64,000 bases of DNA from Bradyrhizobium sp. Ec3.3 (lineage in GTDB: Bacteria; Pseudomonadota; Alphaproteobacteria; Rhizobiales; Xanthobacteraceae). Shown here in pieces: positions 1 through 8,931 of the stretch. The notes beneath the pieces are model-generated. The model searched no databases, was not told the DNA's origin, and worked only from the letters and a program-made list of their open reading frames with translations. Within the stretch, counting starts at the first letter, position 1. Each line of letters opens with the position of its first letter. Made by a program: the position numbers and the translations under genes. Location of the stretch: NCBI RefSeq assembly GCF_000472925.1, contig NZ_AXAS01000010.1, positions 124,001 through 188,000 on the forward strand. The letters are read 5' to 3'.

Positions 1-1365
1 CGGGCCGCCGAGGCGGGCCAGTTCAAGGGCAAGACGGGCGCGGCGCTCGACATCCTGGCTCCCGAGGGGCTGAACGCGAGCCGGCTGATTGTGATCGGGG
101 CCGGCAAGACTTCGGCGCTGAAGCTCAACGACTTTCTGAAGTTCGGCGGCGTGGCGGCCGGCAAGCTGAAGGCTGGCGCGAGCGCCATGACCATCATGGC
201 CGAACTGCCTGACGGGGCCATGACCGCGGAGCAGACGGTCGCGATCGGCTCGGGCCTGCGGCTGCGCGCCTATAAATTCGATCGCTACAAGACGAAAAAG
301 AAGGACGGCGAGGAGGGCGGTGCGTTGCGCGCCGACGTCGCGTTCGCTGTCGCTGACTTGGCTGCTGCGAAAAAGGCCTTCGCGCCGGCGGGCCATGTCG
401 TCGAAGGCGTGATCATTGCGCGCGATCTCGTCAACGAGCCGCCGAACGTGCTCTTCCCGGAGGAGTTCGCGCGGCGCGCGAGCCAGCTCCGCAAGCTCGG
501 CGTCAAGGTCGAGGTGCTCGACGTCAAGGCGATGCAGAAGCTCGGCATGGGAGCGCTGCTCGGCGTCGGTCAGGGCTCGGCGCGGCCGAGCCGTACCGTG
601 ATCATGCGCTGGGACGGGGCCAAGAAAGGCGAGGCGCCCGTCGCTTTCGTCGGCAAGGGCGTCTGCTTCGACACCGGCGGCATCTCGATCAAGCCGGCCG
701 GAAGCATGGAGGACATGAAGGGCGACATGGGGGGAGCCGCCTGCGTCGTCGGCCTGATGCACGCGCTCGCGGCGCGCAAGGCAAAGGTCAACGCGGTCGG
801 TGCCATCGGCCTCGTCGAGAACATGCCCGATGGCAACGCCCAGCGTCCGGGCGACATCGTCACCTCGATGTCGGGCCAGACCATCGAGATCATCAACACC
901 GACGCCGAAGGGCGTCTCGTGCTGGCCGACGTGCTCTGGTATGTCGCGAAGAGGGTGAAGCCGAAATTCATGGTGGATCTCGCAACGCTCACCGGCGCAA
1001 TCATGGTCGCGCTCGGCACCGAGCATGCCGGCATGTTCTCCAACAATGACGAACTCGCCGAACGTCTCCTGACGGCCGGCATCGAGAGCGGCGAAAAAGT
1101 CTGGCGCATGCCGCTCGGGCCCGAATACGACAAGCTGATCGATTCCCAGTTCGCCGACATGAAGAACACCGGCGGCCGCCATGGCGGCTCGATCACCGCG
1201 GCGCAGTTCCTCCAGCGCTTCGTCGACGGCACGCCCTGGGCGCATCTCGACATTGCCGGCACCGCCATGGGCGCCCCGAAGACCGACATCAACCAGAGCT
1301 GGGGCTCCGGCTATGGCGTGCGCCTGCTGGACCGTCTGGTCGCCGACCACTACGAGCGCAAATGA
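1..1365 (+). CDS. pepA: Leucyl aminopeptidase (M17), 5' end outside window
   Basis: Cytosolic di-metal aminopeptidase that removes N-terminal residues from peptides. The reading frame is open from base 1, so the true start lies upstream; 454 residues are visible against about 500 for the family. The M17 signature NTDAEGRL is present, as is the upstream metal and catalytic-lysine block [16 protein letters not shown]. The C-terminus is intact. The stop overlaps the start of holC by four bases (ATGA), which predicts translational coupling; a pepA-holC pair is usual in alphaproteobacteria. Confidence 0.96.
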   Translation, partial: RAAEAGQFKGKTGAALDILAPEGLNASRLIVIGAGKTSALKLNDFLKFGGVAAGKLKAGASAMTIMAELPDGAMTAEQTVAIGSGLRLRAYKFDRYKTKKKDGEEGGALRADVAFAVADLAAAKKAFAPAGHVVEGVIIARDLVNEPPNVLFPEEFARRASQLRKLGVKVEVLDVKAMQKLGMGALLGVGQGSARPSRTVIMRWDGAKKGEAPVAFVGKGVCFDTGGISIKPAGSMEDMKGDMGGAACVVGLMHALAARKAKVNAVGAIGLVENMPDGNAQRPGDIVTSMSGQTIEIINTDAEGRLVLADVLWYVAKRVKPKFMVDLATLTGAIMVALGTEHAGMFSNNDELAERLLTAGIESGEKVWRMPLGPEYDKLIDSQFADMKNTGGRHGGSITAAQFLQRFVDGTPWAHLDIAGTAMGAPKTDINQSWGSGYGVRLLDRLVADHYERK

Positions 1366-1814
1366 CCGAAGTGCTGTTCTACCATCTGCAAAACATGACG
1401 GTGGAGAACGTTTTGCCGCCGCTGCTCGAGAAATCGCTCGAGCGCGGCTGGCGCGTCGTGGTGCAGTCGACGTCGGAGGAACGCGCCGATGCGCTCGACG
1501 CGCATCTCTGGACCTATCGCGACGATTCCTTCCTGCCGCACGCGACATGGCGGGTGAACGACGCCGCGGAGCAGCCGGTCGTACTGGCGGTCGAGGAGGG
1601 CAATCCCAACGGCGCCAATGTCCGCTTCCTGATCGACAACGCCGCGCTGCCTCAGGATTCGGAGACTTATGAGCGCATGGTGCTCCTGTTCAACGGCGAC
1701 GATCCGGACGCGCTCGCGCTGGCGCGCAGCGCCTGGACGGATTGCAAGGCGCGCGGATTTGATGTCACCTATTGGCAGGCTGACGAGCGGGGCCGATGGC
1801 AGCGGCGCAATTAG
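1362..1814 (+). CDS. holC: DNA polymerase III chi subunit
   Basis: Clamp-loader accessory subunit that links the replisome to single-strand-binding protein. The 150-residue length and the opening [10 protein letters not shown] fit the HolC family, as does the conserved C-terminal part with [18 protein letters not shown]. It begins inside the pepA stop codon, so it probably depends on pepA translation. No promoter of its own is apparent. Assignment rests on overall family resemblance; chi proteins have few invariant residues. Confidence 0.9.
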   Translation: MTEVLFYHLQNMTVENVLPPLLEKSLERGWRVVVQSTSEERADALDAHLWTYRDDSFLPHATWRVNDAAEQPVVLAVEEGNPNGANVRFLIDNAALPQDSETYERMVLLFNGDDPDALALARSAWTDCKARGFDVTYWQADERGRWQRRN

Positions 1815-1944
1815 GTGTTGGCTGTCAAATTAATGATAATTTGCGCCTTTCGGGGGAAAGCTGGCCTTCGTCACGGTCGTGCCGCAAAGTGATGTTGGGA
1901 CAATCGTTTAGGGCTGGTCCTTAACGCGGGGATTTGGGTTTATC

Positions 1945-2478
1945 GTGCGACATCAAAAGCTTCCTTCGACGCTTCTACTGGCGTTGTGCACGGTTGCGCC
2001 GCTGATCGCGGGCTGCGCGGGCGGCTCGGATCTGCTGTCGAAGGATGCCGAATGGTTCAACAAGCCGGCCCGGCTCTTCATCAAGAACATCTCGATCGAA
2101 TCGCCGCCGCTGACTCCCGACAAGCCGGTGACGGCGGAGGATCTGGTCAGTGCCGACGGCGCCTGCCCGGGCATGGCGCCCGCGGGTGCGCCGGCTGACG
2201 CCAATGCCTCGACCACGGCACCCGCGCCGTCGGGCGGAACGGTCGCGCTCGGTCACACCGAATGCGACGTGGTGCGCGGCATCGGCGCGCCGAGCAACGT
2301 CAATCTCTCTAATGATGCCGGCGGCAGGCGCGTCGCCGTCATCAGCTGGGCGAGCGGACCGCGTGCCGGCATCTACACCTTCACCGCAGGCCGCCTGACC
2401 TCGATCGAGGGCGGCCCCGAGCCGGCACCGATGCCGAAGGCGGCCAAGCCGAAGCCGAAGAAGAAGGCGGCGACCTGA
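1945..2478 (+). CDS. Putative lipoprotein of unknown function
   Basis: 177 residues starting at GTG. A hydrophobic signal segment ends in a lipobox (LIAGC, Cys about residue 23), so it should be lipidated and exported. The middle is Ala/Pro-rich and low in complexity, followed by a short conserved-looking block with a Cys pair region (HTECDVVRGIG). The tail is Lys/Pro-rich (KAAKPKPKKKAAT). I do not recognise the family. It stands alone, 130 bases after holC on the same strand. Confidence 0.75.
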   Translation: MRHQKLPSTLLLALCTVAPLIAGCAGGSDLLSKDAEWFNKPARLFIKNISIESPPLTPDKPVTAEDLVSADGACPGMAPAGAPADANASTTAPAPSGGTVALGHTECDVVRGIGAPSNVNLSNDAGGRRVAVISWASGPRAGIYTFTAGRLTSIEGGPEPAPMPKAAKPKPKKKAAT

Positions 2479-2487
2479 GCGGCCCCA

Positions 2488-3138
2488 TCAGCCAGTCGAT
2501 GCGGCGGCGAAAACCGCCAATTGAGCATCGAAAGCACGCCTGAAGGTCGGACGCGCTTCGCCGCGGGCCACATAGGCGGAGAGGTTCGGATATTCGTGCA
2601 GAATGTCCGATCCATTCAACCGGCGCAGCACGGTCACCATCAGAAGGTCGCCGGCGCTGAACGCACCATCGAGCCAGTCGGAATTTCCCAGGCGACTGGA
2701 AAGTTCGGCAAGCCGGACCCGGATGCGATCCTCGACGACAGGCAGGCGCTGCTCGTACCAGGTCTCGCCGCGCTCCACGAGCATGGCGATTGCCCGATCG
2801 ACGATCGGCGGCTCCAGCGTGTTAAGCGCGGCAAATATCCATGTGATCGCGCGCGCCCGGCCATGCGCATCGTCTGGCAGCAGTCCACCATGGCGCTCCG
2901 CAATATGGAGCACGATCGCCCCCGACTCGAACAGGGCAAGACCGCCTTCTTCGTAGGTCGGAATCTGCCCGAAAGGATGAAGCGCACGATGCGCCGCTTC
3001 CTTCATCTCGCTGAACGAAACGAGACGAACGTCGTAAGGTTGGCCCACTTCTTCGAGCGCCCACCGAACACGCATGTCACGTGCTTGTCCTCTGCCGCGG
3101 TCGGGCGACTTTTCGAAGGCAGTAATGACGGGGATCAT
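2488..3138 (-). CDS. Glutathione S-transferase family protein
   Basis: 216 residues with a thioredoxin-fold N-terminal half, including the glutathione-contact region GQIPTYEEGGLALFESGAIVLHIAE (given here in part as LFESGAIVLHIAE), followed by an all-helical C-terminal half. The usual cis-Pro (IP) and Glu-Ser pair are present. The substrate cannot be told from sequence. It converges on the lipoprotein gene, with a gap of only nine bases. Probable cytosolic detoxification or thiol-transfer enzyme. Confidence 0.88.
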   Translation of the reverse strand: MIPVITAFEKSPDRGRGQARDMRVRWALEEVGQPYDVRLVSFSEMKEAAHRALHPFGQIPTYEEGGLALFESGAIVLHIAERHGGLLPDDAHGRARAITWIFAALNTLEPPIVDRAIAMLVERGETWYEQRLPVVEDRIRVRLAELSSRLGNSDWLDGAFSAGDLLMVTVLRRLNGSDILHEYPNLSAYVARGEARPTFRRAFDAQLAVFAAASTG

Positions 3139-3367
3139 GGGAAGCCTCCGTGAAATTGCATGACGCCGACGATAAGTCTTCGGTTCTTGCGCTTTGTGCC
3201 CAGAGGACGAACGGGTGGGGCAGCTCCCGACAACATACGTCGCTTTTCCAGCGGGAGATTCGCAGTGCGACTCCTCAGCCGTTCTGGACCAGGGGTTCGT
3301 GGGCTCAACAGAGAGCCGTCAAGATGATCGACGCAACGAAGGTCGGATCACGGAATTGCCGGGCGAG

Positions 3368-3748
3368 CTACGCGACGCAGATGCCGGGCACAGCGACCTT
3401 CTGGAACAGGTGCGGAGAAGCGATGGCGGAAGATGGATAGGCGGAGATCTTCGATCGGAACTCGGGGTGCGTGAAGGCGGCCCGGAAGTGGGCGGTCGAT
3501 TCCCAGACGGCGCAGTTCAGATAGGTCGGGCTTTCGCCGATCGCGCGATGAAGCTGGGTGGCGATGAAACCCGGCTGCCGCTTCATGAAGGCAGCATCGT
3601 CTTGCCAGACCTGGAGGAATGTTTCCTCATCGGCTTTGTCGAGCGTGAACAGATTCACGAGCACGACAGGGCTGGTATCGATGCCGAGCTGACGTTCGAT
3701 CGGAAACGCGGGATCCAGTGGGCGCAGGTGCGACATGAGAGCCTTCAT
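3368..3748 (-). CDS. Antibiotic biosynthesis monooxygenase (ABM) domain protein
   Basis: 126 residues with the compact ABM ferredoxin-like fold: a first strand VVLVNLFTL, the central MKRQPGFIATQLHR, and a C-terminal strand/helix pair with the NCAVWES block. Family members are cofactor-free oxygenases or polyketide-tailoring and haem-degrading relatives, so the substrate is unknown. It is divergent from a MarR regulator 85 bases away. The shared intergenic region holds repeats that look like operator sites, so the regulator probably controls this gene. Confidence 0.8.
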   Translation of the reverse strand: MKALMSHLRPLDPAFPIERQLGIDTSPVVLVNLFTLDKADEETFLQVWQDDAAFMKRQPGFIATQLHRAIGESPTYLNCAVWESTAHFRAAFTHPEFRSKISAYPSSAIASPHLFQKVAVPGICVA

Positions 3749-3760
3749 TCGGTTGGTTGC

Positions 3761-3815
3761 ATGATGTCAATGTGGCATTATATTTAGACTGCCAATTTGG
3801 CATTATGATGTCAAT
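3761..3815. promoter_or_regulatory. Candidate MarR operators between divergent genes
   Basis: The 85-base divergent intergenic region is AT-rich and repeats itself. The 11-mer ATGATGTCAAT occurs at 3761-3771 and again at 3805-3815, 44 bases apart, about four helical turns. TGGCATTAT occurs at 3773-3781 and 3798-3806. An imperfect palindrome, TTGGCAT-N4-ATGTCAA, covers 3797-3814. The arrangement fits binding of a MarR dimer next to both start codons. Confidence 0.55.
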
Positions 3816-3833
3816 CTAGATTTATGGTGACGA

Positions 3834-4310
3834 ATGCTGAAATCCCGACGAACGCCTGCTGGCGATGCCCTGAGCAACCTCATGCTTGACCTGTTCCGGC
3901 TGAATAGCCTGGTCCTGACCGCAGGTGACCGCCTGGTCGCCGCGCTCGGGCTCACGAGTGCCCGCTGGCAGATCCTTGGCGCCATCGTGCACGCGGAGCG
4001 AGCGCAGCCGGTCGCATGGCTCGCCCGCGACCTCGGTGCCAACAGGCAAAACGTGCAGCGGATCGTCAACGACCTTCAGGCGGAAGGGCTCTTGGCGTTC
4101 GAGGCCAACCCGCACCACCGGCGCGCACAACTCGTGGTCCTGACTGACAAGGGAAGGCGCACGTTCGACGCCGCGATGGCGTTGCAGGCCCCGTGGATCA
4201 ACGACCTCTCGGAAGGGCTTTCGGTCAAGGACCTGCAAACGGTTCACCGCCTCGTCACGGCCCTACGCAAGAAGCTCGAGAGCAATGAAGGAACTGAAGA
4301 TCGGGTGTAG
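3834..4310 (+). CDS. MarR family transcriptional regulator
   Basis: 158 residues with the MarR winged-helix layout: an N-terminal dimerisation helix, a helix-turn-helix around residues 55-80 (VAWLARDLGANRQNVQRIV), the wing with the typical RRAQLVVLTDKGRR, and a C-terminal dimerisation helix. It is divergent from the ABM-domain gene, so it is probably its repressor as well as its own. The ligand is unknown. The ATG at 3834 is the first in-frame start. Confidence 0.9.
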   Translation: MLKSRRTPAGDALSNLMLDLFRLNSLVLTAGDRLVAALGLTSARWQILGAIVHAERAQPVAWLARDLGANRQNVQRIVNDLQAEGLLAFEANPHHRRAQLVVLTDKGRRTFDAAMALQAPWINDLSEGLSVKDLQTVHRLVTALRKKLESNEGTEDRV

Positions 4311-4459
4311 TGGTGGCGCGAGATGGTCGCGCTCTGAAACTGATGCTGATCAAGCTTCTTATTGCTGGCATCGGCTTCCCTCCGTACACTCGACATGCGC
4401 GCCTGCGCCACCATTGAAACCCGCCTGACCGGTTCAACAGCGAGCGGAGCAGGGGACAA

Positions 4460-5617
4460 ATGCTCGGATTGCGCAAATGGATTGGCCTTTGCGGCTTGCC
4501 GGCGGCGCTCGCGTTGCAGATCGTCTCCGGTGCGCCGGCTGTCGCCGAAGACAAACTGCTCAACGAGGTGGTCAATTTTGCCGGCACGCTGAGCTTTCTG
4601 GCCGGCAAGCTCCCGGGCTTCATCCTCGTTGCGGTGCGTGACGGCGAGACAGCCATTGCCGGCTTCGGCAGCACGGCCGACCATGACGGCAAGACGCCCG
4701 ATGGCGATACGATGTTTCGCATCGGTTCCGTGAGCAAGGTGTTTTGCGGCGAGACGCTCGCCAGCATGGTGCTCGACGGCAAGCTGCACTTCGCCGATCG
4801 CCTGCAGGACAGGCTTGGCTATGACGTAACCTTGCCCGAGAAGGATGGCCGTCCGATCCGGATCATCGACCTCGTGACGCAGTCATCGGGCTTGCAGCGC
4901 GAAGTGCCGCGCGCTGATGGGCCGGCGGATGATCCGTTTGGCACCAACACCAGGGACGCGCAGATCGCCGCTCTCAAGACGGAGCCTCTACTGTTTCCAC
5001 CCGGCACGGCTGCGCTCTACTCAAACTTCGGTTTCGACCTGCTTGGCGCCGCGCTCGCGAAGTCAGGCGGAAAACCCTATGCGGATCTGCTGAAGGAGCG
5101 GGTTCTCGATCCGGCCGGCATGAAGGATACCGTGTTCAACCTGCGTCCGGGTGATGAACTGCGCTTCATGCGCGGACACGATTTCGACGGATCACAGATG
5201 GCGATCGCGAAGACGCCAATCAGCATCGAATGCGCCGGCGGTATGATCACCACCGCCAACGATATGGCGCGTTGGATGAAGTGGCATCTTGATCGGCTTG
5301 CGGCCACAGATCACGACCTGCGCCTGCTGGACCATGCCGCCTATCTCTACCGCGACGGCCTCTCTGTCGTGTCGGGCCTGGACGACGCGGGGCCGATGGA
5401 TGCAATGGGGCTCGGCTGGGTAATCAATATGCCCGCTGGCAACCGGCCGCTGATCCTGCAAAAGACGGGCGGTCTGCAGGGCAGTTTCGCCTATCTCGCG
5501 ATCGCGCCGACACGCGGGGTGGGCGTATTCTTCGTCATGAACGCATTCAACATTCCCGCCTTCACGGCAGCCGTGGCCACGGCCAATGGACTGATCACGC
5601 AGCTCGCGCCGCGTTAG
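4460..5617 (+). CDS. Serine hydrolase, beta-lactamase/AmpH-like
   Basis: 385 residues with an N-terminal signal peptide (cleavage expected near AVAED), so periplasmic. All three penicillin-binding motifs are visible: SVSK near residue 91, YSN near 187 and KTGG near 335. The set and the length fit AmpH-type DD-carboxypeptidase/endopeptidases or class C beta-lactamase relatives. AGGGGACAA lies just before the ATG. It stands alone without an AmpR-type regulator. Peptidoglycan or peptide hydrolysis is more likely than antibiotic resistance, but that is inference. Confidence 0.85.
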   Translation: MLGLRKWIGLCGLPAALALQIVSGAPAVAEDKLLNEVVNFAGTLSFLAGKLPGFILVAVRDGETAIAGFGSTADHDGKTPDGDTMFRIGSVSKVFCGETLASMVLDGKLHFADRLQDRLGYDVTLPEKDGRPIRIIDLVTQSSGLQREVPRADGPADDPFGTNTRDAQIAALKTEPLLFPPGTAALYSNFGFDLLGAALAKSGGKPYADLLKERVLDPAGMKDTVFNLRPGDELRFMRGHDFDGSQMAIAKTPISIECAGGMITTANDMARWMKWHLDRLAATDHDLRLLDHAAYLYRDGLSVVSGLDDAGPMDAMGLGWVINMPAGNRPLILQKTGGLQGSFAYLAIAPTRGVGVFFVMNAFNIPAFTAAVATANGLITQLAPR

Positions 5618-5772
5618 TCGTGCGGGAAAGGGAGTTTGTGCGCCCTGCCGACAATCCCTGATGAATCCGTCGAAAATGGTCCGAAGCGGACGTGTTTGAG
5701 AGTCCAGAAGTTGCCAATTCTGCGAGAACTCGCGTATGCACTACGTGTAGGATCGTAGTGTGAGACATTCAA

Positions 5773-6744
5773 ATGGCGATGGAGCTGAGGGGCGCGAGAG
5801 GCGAGGGATTTGCGACGATTGCCGCTGACGGTCGCGTGTTAGATTCCTGGTTTCTTCGGCTACGCCTGGTTGAGCAGGCCGACAAGTCGGCAACGGTACG
5901 GCTGACGAGCGACGAGATCAACAGATCGTTGGGTGAGTCGGCGGACGGATATGCGCGACAGGACGACATCCGCAATGTCGACATCGTTTCCATTCATACA
6001 AAAATTGACTCGCTTGCATCTGCGCCGACTGATGTGCACGACGCATATCTTCGACTTCATCTCCTGAGCCACCGGCTCGTCCAGCCGAATTGCCTGAACC
6101 TTGAAGGACTCTTCAGTCTGTTGCCTAACGTTGCCTGGACGACACTCGGTCCCTGTGAATGCTCTCGTGTGCCGGAAGCGCAAATGGTAGCGCGAAAGCG
6201 TGCCCTTGCGTTTGAGGTGACAGGCGTGGACAAGTTTCCGCGCATGACTGATTATGTGACGCCTGCGGACGTGAGAATTGCAGATGCGGATCGCGTAAGG
6301 CTCGGAGCCTACTTGGCTCCGGGCACAACCGTTATGCATGAAGGCTTTTGCAATTTTAATGCGGGTACGCTCGGTCCCTGCATGGTCGAAGGCCGGATAA
6401 GCGCCGGTGTGGTCGTGGGAAGCGGCAGCGACGTTGGTGGCGGAGCGTCGATCATGGGCACTCTGTCCGGAGGAGGGAAAGAGAGGATTACAGTTGGTGA
6501 GCGCTGCCTGATCGGAGCCAACGCCGGTATCGGCATTTCATTGGGTGACGATTGTGTCGTCGAAGCGGGCTGTTATGTCACGGCAGGCGCGCGCATCCTT
6601 TTGGAAGATGGCCGAGTACTGAAAGCTAAAGAACTCTCGGGCCAGAAGGGCCTTCTTTTTCGTCGTAATTCCCAGAGCGGCGCTCTTGAGGCAACCAGAC
6701 GTACACCAAATTGGGACGGCCTCAACTCGCAACTTCACAGCTAG
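5773..6744 (+). CDS. dapD: DapD of actinobacterial type (tetrahydrodipicolinate N-succinyltransferase)
   Basis: 323 residues. The N-terminal domain is followed by a left-handed beta-helix from about residue 175, with FCNFNAGTLGPCMVEGRISA, GSDVGGGASIMGTLSGGG and GISLGDDCVVEAGCYVTAG (hexapeptide repeats). These blocks fit the mycobacterial/actinobacterial DapD family and not the shorter proteobacterial enzyme. The reaction is succinylation in the lysine/meso-diaminopimelate pathway. Codon use has many A/T third positions (TTA, AGA, GGA, CTT), unlike most neighbours, which suggests transfer. No other dap genes lie nearby. It could have taken on another acyl-acceptor. Confidence 0.82.
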   Translation: MAMELRGARGEGFATIAADGRVLDSWFLRLRLVEQADKSATVRLTSDEINRSLGESADGYARQDDIRNVDIVSIHTKIDSLASAPTDVHDAYLRLHLLSHRLVQPNCLNLEGLFSLLPNVAWTTLGPCECSRVPEAQMVARKRALAFEVTGVDKFPRMTDYVTPADVRIADADRVRLGAYLAPGTTVMHEGFCNFNAGTLGPCMVEGRISAGVVVGSGSDVGGGASIMGTLSGGGKERITVGERCLIGANAGIGISLGDDCVVEAGCYVTAGARILLEDGRVLKAKELSGQKGLLFRRNSQSGALEATRRTPNWDGLNSQLHS

Positions 6745-6935
6745 GCAGTCACTCGAAGAATTCGTCGCGACAATTGTGGCGCGTCAGCGATGTCGCCTTC
6801 TGGCCCATCGCGACACTTGCTGCGGTTGCACAAGGCGGTCGGTGTCGCGGCGAACCGGACATCGACAAAGATTTATGGTACGCGCGCTAGTGGGGGAAGG
6901 TGATCGGCGGGCAGAAACCGCCGACACTTCAACGA

Positions 6936-7064
6936 TTATCGATCGGACTTTTTGCCGTTCGCCTGGCCGTAAGCCGGCTTGTTGTCGGGCTCATGCTCAA
7001 ATGCGCACGCACTCACTGAGATGCCGATCAAAATCAGCCATGTCGCGGTCGTCAGAAACTTCAT
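6936..7064 (-). CDS. Small putative lipoprotein (42 aa)
   Basis: Starting at the ATG at 7064, which follows a G-rich ribosome-binding stretch, the product is 42 residues. It has a hydrophobic signal segment ending in a lipobox (SVSAC) and a short polar mature part (EHEPDNKPAYGQANGKKSDR). The frame stays open upstream, but that extension looks non-coding. No function is recognised; it resembles small entericidin-like or spacer lipoproteins in size only. Confidence 0.5.
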   Translation of the reverse strand: MKFLTTATWLILIGISVSACAFEHEPDNKPAYGQANGKKSDR

Positions 7065-7219
7065 TTGCCCACCCCAGGGGATCGATGGGTCATTCCCCGA
7101 AAAACACAGGTCTTTGACGTCGCGGGCCGGGATGGGGTTCAAAGCCGCGCGCCCTGGGGAGCTGCGCGGCCTCTATGACGGCCGTGTCGATGCTTCCAGC
7201 TTGAGTGTCCTCGCTCGAT

Positions 7220-7978
7220 TCATCCGAGATAACCGGAAACTCCGTCCCACAGCAGCTTCAATGCCGTGACGGCCAGCAATCCGTAGCAGGCCCGGTAGAC
7301 TTGTTGCTGGTCCAGCTTGCCGTGGAGGCGCCAGCCAAGCCAGACACCACTGGGAACGGCGAGCAGGCACGCCGCCATCACGATCCAGACGTTGCCGCTC
7401 GGCTTTACCAGGAGCAGCCACGGCACCGCCTTGGTCGCGTTGCCAACGGTGAAGAAGAGGCTCGTCGTTCCGGCGTAGACTTCCTTGCTGAGCCCGAGTG
7501 GCAGCAGATACATCGCAAGCGGCGGACCGCCGGAATGCGCGACCATGGTCGTGACGCCCGAGGCGAGACCGGCAGCAACCGCCTTCGGCGACGAACGCGG
7601 CTGACCAGTCACCTTCGACGCACGCAAGAGCCATAGGCCGACAAAGACCAGAGTGACGACCGCCATCAGAATCGCCACGGCACGATGGTCCAGCACCCGG
7701 AATAGCAGATAGCCGAGCCCGACGCCTGTCACGAGCCCGGGCAGCAGAAGCACGAGGTCGGGCTTCGACCAGGTCGAGGGTTTCCAGTAGCGAAGCGCGA
7801 ACAGATCCATCGCGATGAACAGCGGCGCGAGCAGGCCTCCGGCCGTGACCGGGTCCATCACGAGCGACAACAGTGGAATGCCCACGATGGAGAACCCGCC
7901 GCCGAACGCGCCCTTCATGAAGCAGATCAGGAACACGCCGGCAAACGCGATGAGAACTGTGGTGACCGTCAGATCCAT
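7220..7978 (-). CDS. TSUP family (TauE/SafE) membrane exporter
   Basis: 252 residues, nearly all hydrophobic, with about eight membrane segments. Starting at the ATG at 7978 puts the first helix (TVLIAFAGVFLICFMKGAFGGG) at the N-terminus, typical of TauE/SafE proteins. The GGGFSIVGIPLLSLVM block is the first of the two family repeats; the second is ASGVTTMVAHSGGPPLAMYLL. The family moves sulfite, sulfonates or organic acids. No linked sulfur gene shows the substrate here. Confidence 0.88.
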   Translation of the reverse strand: MDLTVTTVLIAFAGVFLICFMKGAFGGGFSIVGIPLLSLVMDPVTAGGLLAPLFIAMDLFALRYWKPSTWSKPDLVLLLPGLVTGVGLGYLLFRVLDHRAVAILMAVVTLVFVGLWLLRASKVTGQPRSSPKAVAAGLASGVTTMVAHSGGPPLAMYLLPLGLSKEVYAGTTSLFFTVGNATKAVPWLLLVKPSGNVWIVMAACLLAVPSGVWLGWRLHGKLDQQQVYRACYGLLAVTALKLLWDGVSGYLG

Positions 7979-8247
7979 ATGGCCTCTACGATCGTCGTGC
8001 CACCGGCCCGGCTCGCCAAATGCAGCGTGCAATCGAGTTCATGTCGCCATATTGTTCCGACGATTGTCTCGGTTCAATGGAAACATTGCCATCGGTGCAA
8101 TTTACCTGGAGTGTCTTCGGGGAGGGGCCGCGCTGGGTGCGATGCGCAAGGGCACAGCTAACCGGCAGTCACGGCGGATCTTGTGTGGCGTATCTCTTGA
8201 GTCTGAAGGACTTGGGAGCCGCATCCGGGGCCGAATGCAATCGCCTG

Positions 8248-8931
8248 CTAGGCCGATCGGAGACCGTCCTCGTGCTCGCGCTCGTCAACTTGCGTTATCA
8301 ACCCGCTTCGCAGCCCAAAAAGCACAAGCTCGACATCGGAAGAAACGCTGAGCTTCGATTTGATGGCGTAGTGGTAGTTCGAGACCGTCTTCGGACTGAG
8401 ATTGAATGCGGCGGCTATTTCCTCGGCCGACCGGCCAGCGAGCAGCATGCGCAGGATCTCGAATTCACGTGGAGACAAACTATCGACGGCACTTGCATCG
8501 TCCTGCAAGCTGTTCCTCGCAAGGGCTTCACTGATCTCGGGGCAGATGGCAACACGGCCGGCAGCGGCGTCACGTACCGCGCTAACGAGCAGCTCGGGCG
8601 GGCTGCTCTTTGTGACAAAGCCCTTTGCACCGGCCCTGAAGGCCTGGAGAGCGAATGTCGCGCTCAAATGCATGGTGAAAACGAGCAGGCGCGCTGCCGG
8701 ATCCCACTGACGTATCTGGCGAATGGCATCGATACCGCCGCGACCTGGCAATGAAACGTCCATCACCACAACATCGGGCTGTTTGCTCTTATAGGCTTGA
8801 TAGGCACTCGCCGCATCGGCGGCCTCGGCGACTACTGTAATGCCCTCATGCTTTTCGAGAAGCCGACGGTATCCCTCACGTACGACCGCGTGGTCATCGA
8901 CAAGCAGGACGCTGATACTTCGCGGCGTCAT
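8248..8931 (-). CDS. LuxR/NarL-type response regulator (MoxX-like)
   Basis: 227 residues. The receiver domain covers about 1-120, with the acidic pocket DDH near the start, the phospho-acceptor Asp in VVVMDVSLPG (about residue 56), and TMHLS and KG (AKGFVTKSS) at the switch positions. The C-terminal LuxR helix-turn-helix is LSPREFEILRMLLAG to LSPKTVSNYHYAIKSKL. Its start overlaps the end of the kinase gene by four bases, so the pair is one translationally coupled transcript. Target genes are unknown; the small secreted proteins just upstream are candidates. Confidence 0.93.
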   Translation of the reverse strand: MTPRSISVLLVDDHAVVREGYRRLLEKHEGITVVAEAADAASAYQAYKSKQPDVVVMDVSLPGRGGIDAIRQIRQWDPAARLLVFTMHLSATFALQAFRAGAKGFVTKSSPPELLVSAVRDAAAGRVAICPEISEALARNSLQDDASAVDSLSPREFEILRMLLAGRSAEEIAAAFNLSPKTVSNYHYAIKSKLSVSSDVELVLFGLRSGLITQVDEREHEDGLRSA

